Positions 29,110 to 36,828 of a DNA stretch of 64,000 nt are shown in pieces (position 1 is the first letter of the stretch; each line of letters begins with the position of its first letter). The stretch spans positions 201,844 to 265,843 of the forward strand of contig NZ_WOBR01000004.1 of NCBI RefSeq assembly GCF_009727955.1. Reading direction: 5' to 3'. The position numbers and the translations under genes are program-made. This DNA comes from Aliivibrio fischeri (GTDB taxonomy: Bacteria; Pseudomonadota; Gammaproteobacteria; Enterobacterales; Vibrionaceae). The notes under the pieces are model-generated. The model was not told the DNA's origin. It did no database searches and was given only the letters and a program-made list of their open reading frames with translations.

Positions 29110-30507
29110 ATGAGTAGTGTCGTTAATTTGATAGATCAATTTGAACAGCTTAAACACGCGTATCAAACGTCGCCAAATTCATCAAAAGATGAGCGATTAT
29201 TGCTGCTTGGCCAATTAAAAGAAGCCTTATTATTTGAAAAAGAAAATATAACGAGCGCATTAGAAAAAGATTATGGATATCGAAGTCATTTTGACTCCAC
29301 TGTTTGTGATTTAATGCCATCAATTCAACATATTAATTACACGACCAAACGTTTATCAAAGTGGTTAAAACCACAAAAACGCAGTGCTGGTTTATTGCTT
29401 TCTCCATCAAGATTACAAGTCATTTACCAACCTTTAGGCGTGATAGGTGTGATTGTTCCTTGGAATTTTCCAATCTATTTAAGTATAGCGCCAATTGTTA
29501 CAGCTATCGCAGCTGGTAATAGAGTGATGGTGAAATTGAGTGAATATACGCCAGAAACCAATCAAGTACTTCGTCGAGTATTTTCCGATTTATCAGAACA
29601 TGTATGCATCATTGAAGGTGCAGCTGATGTAGCTGCTGAATTCTCTCAGCTACCCTTTAATCACTTGTTATTTACGGGCTCAACTCAAGTAGGAAAATTA
29701 GTTGCAAGTGCAGCAGCCAAAAATCTTACGCCAATTACTCTTGAACTTGGTGGTAAATCACCTGTTATTATCGCTGATGATGCGGATTTAATATCGGCAG
29801 TTGACGCCATTATGCTCGGAAAATCAATGAATGCAGGGCAAATATGCGTAGCACCTGATTATGTTTTTATTCCTAAAGATAAGGTCGAAAAGTTTATCTC
29901 TTTGTATGTTCGTCGATTTTCACAGGCGTTCCCTGAAAAAAAAGGAAAACGCGAATACAGCCATATTATTAATCAAGCTCAGTATGAACGTTTAGAATCG
30001 TATCTTACGGATGCTAAAGAAAAAGGAGCGACGCTCACTTCGATAGAAGGCGATGCACAAGCGGAAAGTCGTTCGTTTTTGCCATACCTACTTACAGACG
30101 TTAATGACGATATGCTAGTAATGCAAGAAGAGATATTTGGACCAATTTTACCCATCATTGGCTATGAGGCTATTGAAGAAGCATTTGATTATATTAAGCA
30201 GAGACCGAGGCCATTGGCTCTGTATGTGATGTCTTCCGATAAGCTGTTAATTAAACAGATTATTGAAAATACACACAGTGGTGGGATGGCAATCAACGAT
30301 ACTATGATGCATGTTGCTGCTGATGACGCCCCATTTGGTGGAATCGGTGATTCTGGTATGGGAAGCTATCATGGCATAGAAGGTTTTATTACGTTTTCAC
30401 ATGTTAAAACCGTATTATCAACGCCAACTTGGTTGCCAAGAGCACGGTTATTATTGAAGCATAAAAAATCGATGCTTAAAGTATTAGGCTTAAAATTTAT
30501 GAAATAG
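29110..30507 (+). CDS. Aldehyde dehydrogenase, coniferyl-aldehyde-dehydrogenase-like
   Basis: 465 residues from ATG 29110 (MSSVVNLIDQFEQLK), with GGA ten bases upstream. It is an NAD(P)-dependent ALDH of the class-3 type that lacks the long N-terminal arm. Motifs: VPWNFPIYLSIAPIVTAIAAGN, LLFTGSTQVGKLV, the glutamate in LELGGKSPVII, and the catalytic cysteine in NAGQICVAPDYV. The C-terminal half has EEIFGPILPIIGY and GGIGDSGMGSYHG. The hydrophobic C-terminus (LLLKHKKSMLKVLGLKFMK) is typical of fatty or coniferyl aldehyde dehydrogenases. The substrate cannot be told from sequence. It stands alone between dgt and an EamA transporter gene. Confidence 0.88.
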   Translation: MSSVVNLIDQFEQLKHAYQTSPNSSKDERLLLLGQLKEALLFEKENITSALEKDYGYRSHFDSTVCDLMPSIQHINYTTKRLSKWLKPQKRSAGLLLSPSRLQVIYQPLGVIGVIVPWNFPIYLSIAPIVTAIAAGNRVMVKLSEYTPETNQVLRRVFSDLSEHVCIIEGAADVAAEFSQLPFNHLLFTGSTQVGKLVASAAAKNLTPITLELGGKSPVIIADDADLISAVDAIMLGKSMNAGQICVAPDYVFIPKDKVEKFISLYVRRFSQAFPEKKGKREYSHIINQAQYERLESYLTDAKEKGATLTSIEGDAQAESRSFLPYLLTDVNDDMLVMQEEIFGPILPIIGYEAIEEAFDYIKQRPRPLALYVMSSDKLLIKQIIENTHSGGMAINDTMMHVAADDAPFGGIGDSGMGSYHGIEGFITFSHVKTVLSTPTWLPRARLLLKHKKSMLKVLGLKFMK

Positions 30508-30550
30508 GCCAGTTAGTCGGCTTTTGTGGTGGTTTAGCAGTTGGCAAATG

Positions 30551-30584
30551 AGGGGAACAGTCGTATGATCTGCTTCCCTTTTTT
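30551..30584 (+). terminator. Intrinsic terminator after the aldehyde dehydrogenase gene
   Basis: AGGGGAACAG pairs with CTGCTTCCCT with one bulged base, followed by T residues. Confidence 0.7.
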
Positions 30585-30601
30585 AATGTGAATTGCCCTT
30601 T

Positions 30602-31474
30602 ATGTCTCAACATCAACCGGTTCAAGGCGCGTCTTGGATGCTTACCGCAGGACTTGCTTTTGCGATAGTAAACAGTATTGCTCAATATGTAAGTATGAAC
30701 TTTGGTCTTCCATCTACCATGGTTGCTTTGGTTCAATACGCTATTGCTTTGGTTGTTATTTTACCTTACCTACGAACATTAGGTCTTCGCAATTCACTTC
30801 GAACTGAACACTTTGGTATGCATGCTCTTCGTGTATTCTTATCAGTTATCGGTATTCAGTTATGGCTGTGGGCTCTCGCTTACCCTGTTCCAATTTGGCA
30901 AGGCATTGCTCTTTTGATGACATCTCCATTATTTGCAACCATTGGCTCAGGTCTCTTTTTAAAAGAGAAAGTAGGAGTAGCTCGTTGGTTTGCAACTTTA
31001 GCTGGTTTTGTTGGTGCAATGATCATTCTAGAGCCGTGGTCAGATAGCTTTACATGGGCCACATTATTACCTGTTGGTGCCGCTTTCTTTTGGGCCTGTT
31101 ATTCTTTAATGGTGAAGAAAATGTCGTCAAACGACTCACCATCAACCATGGTTGTGTATTTATTAGTTCTTATTACACCATTTAATATTTTATTAGCGCT
31201 GCCTGAGTGGCAAACCCCAAGTGGCATGAATGTGTGGTTATTGCTGTTTTGTGCTGGTGTAATGACAGCATTAGCGCAATGGGCAATTGTAAAAGCGTAT
31301 TCAGCTGCTGATGCTTCATTTGTTCAACCTTTTGACCATGCAAAACTACCATTAAATGTATTAGCTGGTTGGATGGTATTTGGATGGGTTCCACCTGGTC
31401 GTTTATGGTTAGGTGCTGCTATTATTATTGCTTCTGTTGCGTTTATTACACAGTGGGAACGCAAGAAGAAATAA
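30602..31474 (+). CDS. EamA/DMT family drug/metabolite transporter
   Basis: 290 residues from ATG 30602 (MSQHQPVQGASW). About ten membrane helices are arranged as two EamA halves: the first up to about residue 140 (GLAFAIVNSIAQYVSMNFGL ... VGVARWFATLAGFVGAMIIL) and the second from about 150 (ATLLPVGAAFFWACYSLMVKK). Such carriers export or import small metabolites; no substrate can be inferred. A TTG nine bases upstream could give three extra residues. It is flanked by terminators on both sides, so it is a single-gene unit. Confidence 0.88.
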   Translation: MSQHQPVQGASWMLTAGLAFAIVNSIAQYVSMNFGLPSTMVALVQYAIALVVILPYLRTLGLRNSLRTEHFGMHALRVFLSVIGIQLWLWALAYPVPIWQGIALLMTSPLFATIGSGLFLKEKVGVARWFATLAGFVGAMIILEPWSDSFTWATLLPVGAAFFWACYSLMVKKMSSNDSPSTMVVYLLVLITPFNILLALPEWQTPSGMNVWLLLFCAGVMTALAQWAIVKAYSAADASFVQPFDHAKLPLNVLAGWMVFGWVPPGRLWLGAAIIIASVAFITQWERKKK

Positions 31475-31496
31475 TCTTTATTGATAGAATTAAAAT

Positions 31497-31531
31497 AAAC
31501 CGTACCAATTTAATTGGTGCGGTTTTTTTTA
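31497..31531 (+). terminator. Intrinsic terminator after the EamA gene
   Basis: AAACCG-t-ACCAATT is matched by AATTGGT-g-CGGTTT, followed by a run of T. Confidence 0.85.
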
Positions 31532-31652
31532 TTTAAAATTAATCAAATTGATATAAATGCTTAATTATTTGCATTTTGAATATTATCCCTATGACCTTCG
31601 AAAAATAATTAAATAGGCTAATGATGCGACTTAATAATATTAAGGATTAATT

Positions 31653-32957
31653 ATGAATCGAACCATTATTACAGCATCAACTATGCTTTCCCTTGCCCTT
31701 TTTTCTAATGTTGCTACTGCCGATGAATATAGAAATGGGCACCGTGTTGCTTTAGAAGGAGACACCAATATTGGTTATCCTCAAGTGTGTATTCGAATAA
31801 ATCGAAAAGCCAATCGAATTCCTCTATTAGAAACCTATCAACAATTTCAACATGATTACCCTGATGACAATATTGTTCAATTATTAGAAAGAATGGTTCA
31901 ATGGGCTGATTCTGGAGCGGTTGGACATACATGGGTGGATCTTTTTTATAAAGATGATGAAGGAAAAGTTCAGTTTGATGGGTATGGATTTGGTAGTGAT
32001 GGCAACCAAGCAAGTCGAGAATTTAGCTTTCAAAAGTGCGTTCATATTGAAGATAAAAACTATCAACAAATAAAGCAGGATATAGCGGACAAAGAAGAGG
32101 CGCTATATGTTGAGAGTAAAGAGATCGCTAAGCTATTTTTAGGAATAGGAAAAGATTGGAATGGCGGTAAATATACGCTGTATGGAAACTGTGCTTGGTT
32201 TGCAGGTAATTTATTTAATTCTATCGTACCAAAAAATGACAATGTTAATTTTGCACAAGCCTTTGACTGGAATACGGTTGTGCCAAAATGGTACCCATTA
32301 AGTAAATATAAAGATTTGCCTGATCCGGGGTATATAGCTGAAAGCATTTCAAGAACCGTGAATGGGGCTGGGTGGCATGATAACGAAGGCAGTGGTTATG
32401 GAAAGCTCACTGGTGATACCTTCATTACCGCCGATGAAAATGGTTTATTAAGCGGCCCTCGTAATATTTCTGATTACTACCCAGAGCTTGGCGATGATGC
32501 AAACTTTATCTCAGCGGGCTATTATTCTGAGTCTCAAGATAAAATGCACTTTTTTACTTATAACTTAAAGCAAGATAAAGAGATCATCGTAACGCCATAT
32601 TCTTCGGATGTGGCTTTTAAAAATATAGATCAAAAGTTTGTTGCAGCGTTCCATCATCCTAGTGATGACAATATTGGTATGGTTGTGACTGAAAATGGGC
32701 GTATTTTATTAACAGACACGTGGGAAGATACGGGAAATAAAGCGTTAGAAGCTTATGCCGGGGACATAACTGCGGCTTCAAATTATTTTGAAAACGGTAA
32801 GATTCTTATTTTGTTGAGACCTGATGGTGAACAATATGATGATTATCAATCAGATGGTATTCGATTTATTAAATACGATGTTGAGCAGGATAAAGTTCTT
32901 ACTGAGCCTGCACTAGCTGAGCATTTAACAGGCTTCGATTTCTTTAAACAACAATAA
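31653..32957 (+). CDS. Secreted protein with permuted papain-like His/Cys motifs
   Basis: 434 residues, no firm family assignment. A signal peptide (about 1-23, ending ATA) exports it. The first half shows a histidine in AVGHTWVDLFYKD (His92), followed by beta-strand-like YGFGSDG, and then a cysteine at the start of a helix in YTLYGNCAWFAGNLFNS (Cys180). The order His-then-Cys, with Asn before the Cys, is that of permuted papain-like (LRAT/YiiX/NlpC-P60) enzymes, so a peptidase or acyltransferase is a reasonable guess. Residues 240-434 form a second domain with recurring short strands (FISAGYYSESQDKMHFFTY, MVVTENGRILLTD) that may be part of a beta-propeller. It has its own promoter region and a perfect hairpin at its end. 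Confidence 0.6.
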   Translation: MNRTIITASTMLSLALFSNVATADEYRNGHRVALEGDTNIGYPQVCIRINRKANRIPLLETYQQFQHDYPDDNIVQLLERMVQWADSGAVGHTWVDLFYKDDEGKVQFDGYGFGSDGNQASREFSFQKCVHIEDKNYQQIKQDIADKEEALYVESKEIAKLFLGIGKDWNGGKYTLYGNCAWFAGNLFNSIVPKNDNVNFAQAFDWNTVVPKWYPLSKYKDLPDPGYIAESISRTVNGAGWHDNEGSGYGKLTGDTFITADENGLLSGPRNISDYYPELGDDANFISAGYYSESQDKMHFFTYNLKQDKEIIVTPYSSDVAFKNIDQKFVAAFHHPSDDNIGMVVTENGRILLTDTWEDTGNKALEAYAGDITAASNYFENGKILILLRPDGEQYDDYQSDGIRFIKYDVEQDKVLTEPALAEHLTGFDFFKQQ

Positions 32958-32973
32958 GTTAGTTTGTAAAATC

Positions 32974-33008
32974 ATACTGACTCAGAACATATCATTCTGA
33001 GTCAGTAT
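32974..33008. terminator. Perfect 14-base hairpin between convergent genes
   Basis: ATACTGACTCAGAA (32974-32987) and TTCTGAGTCAGTAT (32995-33008) are exact complements with a 7-base loop. There is no long T run, so it may act as a transcript-stabilising end or a factor-assisted terminator for both genes. Confidence 0.65.
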
Positions 33009-33016
33009 TTAGATGG

Positions 33017-34165
33017 TTATTTTACAGCGTCTTCAAGAATTTTACGTGATACATCAGGTGTAATTGCTTGATGCTCACCTAAAGCAACCATTCCGTGAGC
33101 TTCAAGCTGTTTGATAATGGCATCAATAGCAGATGCTTTATCATTACCATGCTCCGTTAACTCAGTTGGAGAGTTTAAGCTGTGGTAGAAGTTTTCAATT
33201 TCAATGATAGTACGTTCTGCTAAATCATCGGTATAAACAAGCCCAAATACATTCTTACCCATTTGTTCTAATTTAGCTCGTTTTGCTTCGATTTGATTAC
33301 GAAGTAAAGACGGTTGAACGATAGATAAAGAGCGTGCGTGATCTACGTTATAAAGCGCTGTTAACTCATGACCAATCATATGTGTTGCCCAATCGTGAGG
33401 AACACCTGTACCAATTAAGCCATTTAGCGCTTGGTTAGCTGTCCACATTAGGTTTGAGCGCCATTCATTATTGTCACGGTTATCGTATTGAGCACCGAGA
33501 GTCAGTAAGTTGCGTAGTAGGGCTTCTGCATAACCATCCTGTACCATTGCACCGGTTGGCATAGTTAAGTATTGCTCACAAGTATGAACCCAAGCATCAA
33601 CAATCCCGTTAATTAATTGGCGTTCTGGTAATGTCTTCATTGAATCAGGATCAAGCACCGCAAATTTTGGTTGTACTGCTGAAGCCATGAAAGGCAGTTT
33701 GGTTTGTGTTGATTTTTGAGTAATTACAGCACCAGAGTTAGATTCTGAACCCGTTGCAGGTAGCGTTAAAATAGCGCCAAGTGGAACGGCTTCTGTCACT
33801 GTGTGTTTACCAATTAAGATATCCCAACCATTACCGTCATATTTGGTTGCTGCTGCCACATATTTTGAGCCATCAATAACTGAGCCACCACCAACAGCAA
33901 GAATGTAATCGACGTTTTCTTCTTTAGCGATAGTGACCGCTTTATCTAATGTTTCTACTGTTGGATTTGGTTCTACGCCTGAAAACTCAAGCCATGTATG
34001 ATTGGATAAAGCCGCGACAACTTGATCGTAAACACCATTGTGCTTAATAGAACCACCACCATAAATGACAAGCACTTTTTGGTCTTGTGGAATAGATGTT
34101 GCGATAGCTTCGATTTGACCTTGGCCAAAATGGATTAGAGTAGGGTTAACGTAAGAGAATTTCAT
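33017..34165 (-). CDS. yqhD: Iron-containing alcohol dehydrogenase / NADPH aldehyde reductase, YqhD-like
   Basis: 382 residues. It is a group III metal-dependent alcohol dehydrogenase. YqhD reduces short aldehydes such as methylglyoxal, glycolaldehyde and lipid-peroxidation products with NADPH. Cofactor loop: DYILAVGGGSVIDGSKYVAAA. Metal ligands are seen in GIVDAWVHTCEQYL and GVPHDWATHMIGHEL...NVDHARSLS. An AraC-type regulator is divergently transcribed 192 bases away, the same pairing as E. coli yqhC-yqhD. Together with that neighbour, the YqhD/BdhA assignment is well supported; the true substrate is not visible. Confidence 0.88.
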   Translation of the reverse strand: MKFSYVNPTLIHFGQGQIEAIATSIPQDQKVLVIYGGGSIKHNGVYDQVVAALSNHTWLEFSGVEPNPTVETLDKAVTIAKEENVDYILAVGGGSVIDGSKYVAAATKYDGNGWDILIGKHTVTEAVPLGAILTLPATGSESNSGAVITQKSTQTKLPFMASAVQPKFAVLDPDSMKTLPERQLINGIVDAWVHTCEQYLTMPTGAMVQDGYAEALLRNLLTLGAQYDNRDNNEWRSNLMWTANQALNGLIGTGVPHDWATHMIGHELTALYNVDHARSLSIVQPSLLRNQIEAKRAKLEQMGKNVFGLVYTDDLAERTIIEIENFYHSLNSPTELTEHGNDKASAIDAIIKQLEAHGMVALGEHQAITPDVSRKILEDAVK

Positions 34166-34330
34166 TGCTGTACCTCATTTCTTCCAAAAAGGATGCTCTA
34201 TTTTCTAGAGCTTATTATTTCAATAAGTGCATATTAGTAGCTGGCATGTGATCTATAAAGGCGAATTCCTGCTTTTTTATTGCCTATTTCTACAATTAAG
34301 CGTATTTTTTTAAATAGAATTGAATAGATG

Positions 34331-34342
34331 TGATCTTAATCA
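34331..34342. promoter_or_regulatory. Candidate palindromic operator between yqhD and yqhC
   Basis: TGAT-ctta-ATCA is the core of an FNR/CRP-type half-site pair; the wider TGTGATCTTAATCAGA also resembles a CRP site at 8 of 10 half-site positions. It is only 15 bases before the AraC-type ATG, where binding would repress rather than activate that gene. Weak evidence. Confidence 0.35.
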
Positions 34343-34357
34343 GATAAAGGATAATGA

Positions 34358-35242
34358 ATGAAGTCTTTGGGCGAATTGATGCAAAGCTATGCGGATCATT
34401 GTGGGTTTAATGATCTTGAAGGTATTAAAGAAACCGCTATTCCTGGCGTGTGGTTTTATCGCAGTAGTAAAGGAAATCAACGTCAGCCTTTTGTTTATCA
34501 GTCAGGGATTATTGTTCTTGGTAAAGGTCATAAGAATATTTATATAGGTAATCAGCCGGTTCATTATGGCCCTGATGATTATTTAGTGGTGGGCGTGCCG
34601 ATGCCATTAGAGTGCGAAGCATTCCCAGAAAATGGAGAGCCGTTGTTAGGTTTAAGTATTGATGTGGATTCCGCTTTGTTACACCGTTTAGTAAATGAAC
34701 TAGAAGAAGCAAAGTTTCAACCTTGTATACAAACCTCTTCAGATGGCTTTGGATTAACATCCGTAAAAATGGCGAATGATATGTTGGAGAGCTGTAAGCG
34801 ATTAATGGCTGCATTACATACAGATCTAGATACAAAAATGCTAGGAGAGGCATTATTAACTGAGATTGTGTATCGAGTGCTGACTGGACCAGAAGGTCAC
34901 GTATTATTTAATTTAGCGCATCATGATAGCCAGTATGCTCGTGTTGCTAAAGCGATGAATAAGATGCATCAATCGTATGCAAATAGCTTAACTGTGCAAA
35001 ATTTAGCGGAAGAAGCCAACATGAGTGTTTCTGCTTTTCACTCTGCATTTAGGAAAATCACGCTAGAGTCGCCATTGCAGTATTTAAAAAAAGTACGTTT
35101 AAATAAAGCAAAAGAGTTGATTCAATTAGAAGGTAAACGAGTGAATGACGCTGCTCATTTAGTTGGATATACCAGCACTTCTCAATTTAGCCGTGAGTTT
35201 AAGCGCCATTTTAATGTGACGCCTAAGGGCTGTTTGGTTTAG
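34358..35242 (+). CDS. yqhC: AraC family transcriptional regulator, YqhC-like
   Basis: 294 residues. The N-terminal AraC-type cupin sensor domain covers about 20-160 (VYQSGIIVLGKGHKNIYIG, VVGVPMPLECEAF). The C-terminal double helix-turn-helix covers about 200-290 (LTVQNLAEEANMSVSAFHSAFRK and VNDAAHLVGYTSTSQFSREFKRHF). In E. coli YqhC senses aldehydes and activates yqhD; the divergent position here supports the same job. Its last four bases overlap the end of the convergent TetR gene (35239-35242). Confidence 0.87.
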   Translation: MKSLGELMQSYADHCGFNDLEGIKETAIPGVWFYRSSKGNQRQPFVYQSGIIVLGKGHKNIYIGNQPVHYGPDDYLVVGVPMPLECEAFPENGEPLLGLSIDVDSALLHRLVNELEEAKFQPCIQTSSDGFGLTSVKMANDMLESCKRLMAALHTDLDTKMLGEALLTEIVYRVLTGPEGHVLFNLAHHDSQYARVAKAMNKMHQSYANSLTVQNLAEEANMSVSAFHSAFRKITLESPLQYLKKVRLNKAKELIQLEGKRVNDAAHLVGYTSTSQFSREFKRHFNVTPKGCLV

Positions 35243-35802
35243 TGTGAATGTTTAAGGGCAAGACAATAAAAATTAAGCGGCCCTTTGATGTATTCGGAAA
35301 TATCTAATTCGTGCGATGGGTTACAGTGTAAAGCGAGAGCAAACCCATGTAGGTAATCAGCTAATAGATCCAAGGCATTTTTTTTCGCTGTATTATCGAG
35401 TTCAAGTGGCTCAATGATCATGCTAAAACGTTCGGTAAAAATATCAGCAGGCCCTTGCGATGTCATCGACAGCAGTGTTTCAAGTAGTCCTGTATACGTA
35501 TTAAGTAAGCGTAGGTAACTTACACATAACAGATGTAATTCATCTTGCCAGTCAGTTTGTTCTTTTGGTTGATGTATCTCTTCAATTAATGACACTGTGA
35601 TGGCTTCAAGTAGCGCGTTCTTATTGCTGAAGTAGTAGTAGATAGCCATTGCATCAACATTTAGATGCGTGGCCAGTTTGCGAATACTTGGAATTTTCCC
35701 TTCTGATTTCATTAATTCTTTTGCCATTATCATTATGGATTTTTGGCTTAGTTGTTTATTCGAACCACTAGGTCTTCCTCTTTTTTTCTCCTTGACAGAC
35801 AT
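35239..35802 (-). CDS. TetR family transcriptional regulator
   Basis: 187 residues. A basic N-terminus (KEKKRGRPSGSNKQLS) precedes the TetR helix-turn-helix at about residues 20-62 (IPSIRKLATHLNVDAMAIYYYFSNKNALLEAI). The C-terminal ligand domain is unassigned. GAGGAA stands just before the ATG. It is divergent from a RibD/dihydrofolate-reductase-like gene, and a perfect palindrome lies between them, the usual layout for a repressor controlling itself and its neighbour. Confidence 0.9.
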   Translation of the reverse strand: MSVKEKKRGRPSGSNKQLSQKSIMIMAKELMKSEGKIPSIRKLATHLNVDAMAIYYYFSNKNALLEAITVSLIEEIHQPKEQTDWQDELHLLCVSYLRLLNTYTGLLETLLSMTSQGPADIFTERFSMIIEPLELDNTAKKNALDLLADYLHGFALALHCNPSHELDISEYIKGPLNFYCLALKHSH

Positions 35803-35830
35803 TTAAATTCCTCGCTAAACTAATATTAAT

Positions 35831-35845
35831 TTCTACAGTGTAGAA
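35831..35845. promoter_or_regulatory. Candidate TetR operator
   Basis: TTCTACAGTGTAGAA is an exact 15-base palindrome, 29 bases upstream of the TetR start and 67 bases upstream of the divergent reductase start. Size, symmetry and position fit a TetR-family operator. Confidence 0.65.
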
Positions 35846-35912
35846 TTATTATATAGAAAAAAATAATTGAAGCCAAGTAAAGACGGTTAACGAATAATAA
35901 TTGAGGTATCAC

Positions 35913-36446
35913 ATGTCAAACAGTGTATTTATAGCGACAAGTTTAGATGGTTATATTGCAGATAAAAACGGAGGCCTTGATTGGTTACATGCGATTCCAA
36001 ATCCAGATCAGAACTCTATGGGATTTACCGAACATTTTGATCGTATCGATGCCATGGTGATGGGACGTAATACTTTGGATACGGTATTAAGTTTTGATGT
36101 TGAGTGGCCTTATTCAAAACCGGTTTTTGTTCTGAGTAATACCATGACCTCTGTTCCTGAAGGGTATGAAGATAAGGTTTTTTTAGTTAAGGGTGAGTTG
36201 AAAGAGGTTCTTAATGAGATTCATGCCAAAGGCTTTAAAAACCTGTATATCGATGGTGGAGTGACTATCCAAAACTTCTTAAAAGAGGACTTGATTGATG
36301 AGCTTATTATTACCACTATACCTGTGCTATTAGGTGGAGGCTCACCATTATTTGCTGGTTTAGAACAACCGCTAAACTTTAAGTTTGTGAAGAGCGAAAC
36401 CTTCCTTGGTGCGATTGTTCAGAACCACTTTGTACGTGAGCGTTGA
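35913..36446 (+). CDS. RibD C-terminal/dihydrofolate-reductase-like protein
   Basis: 177 residues from ATG 35913, with GAGGT seven bases upstream; an earlier start would add four residues. The fold signature is clear: SVFIATSLDGYIADKNGGLDWL at the start, DAMVMGRNTLDTVL, the dinucleotide-binding VFVLSNT, and LYIDGGVTIQNFLKEDLIDEL followed by IPVLLGGGSPLF. These stand-alone proteins (YyaP/YwjB-like) resemble NADPH-dependent reductases of the DHFR fold; their substrate is unknown. Probably controlled by the divergent TetR protein. Confidence 0.85.
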   Translation: MSNSVFIATSLDGYIADKNGGLDWLHAIPNPDQNSMGFTEHFDRIDAMVMGRNTLDTVLSFDVEWPYSKPVFVLSNTMTSVPEGYEDKVFLVKGELKEVLNEIHAKGFKNLYIDGGVTIQNFLKEDLIDELIITTIPVLLGGGSPLFAGLEQPLNFKFVKSETFLGAIVQNHFVRER

Positions 36447-36465
36447 AGATTTTTGAATCATTAGT

Positions 36466-36648
36466 CTAGTCCTGAATCTCCTTATTTTTCTTACTTAATT
36501 CATCACTGTGTATTTCTTCTTTTTGAAGGTTTAGCAGTGATGACATATACAAAATAGCCTCTACTTCAATCCAATTTTTTGTCATAAGCAATTTTGACTG
36601 GTAGTAATCTTTTAGTGCTGTTGAATGTTTGTTTGATAATAATTTCAT
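36466..36648 (-). CDS. Small protein of unknown function, divergent from sgrR
   Basis: 60 codons, Lys/Glu-rich, no recognised domain and no membrane helix. It has an ATG with AGTAGG about seven bases upstream. A TATAAT -10 box on the same strand lies at 36697-36702. It is transcribed away from sgrR, the position where E. coli carries sgrS/sgrT, but its sequence does not resemble SgrT. A coding role is plausible but unproven. Confidence 0.42.
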   Translation of the reverse strand: MKLLSNKHSTALKDYYQSKLLMTKNWIEVEAILYMSSLLNLQKEEIHSDELSKKNKEIQD

Positions 36649-36828
36649 ACTAAGCCTACTGTAGGTCGTTGTGATGGAGTAAATAAATTATTTCAAATTA
36701 TAAGGAAGCTAAAAAGAGAGTGAGTTTTATTATTTAGTTCCTATTATTGTGGTTTTTAATTGTAAATTTGCCGTTTGTAGGTGTATCTTATTTAAATAGG
36801 GAAGTAAGAATAAAAAAGAGGTGATGTT

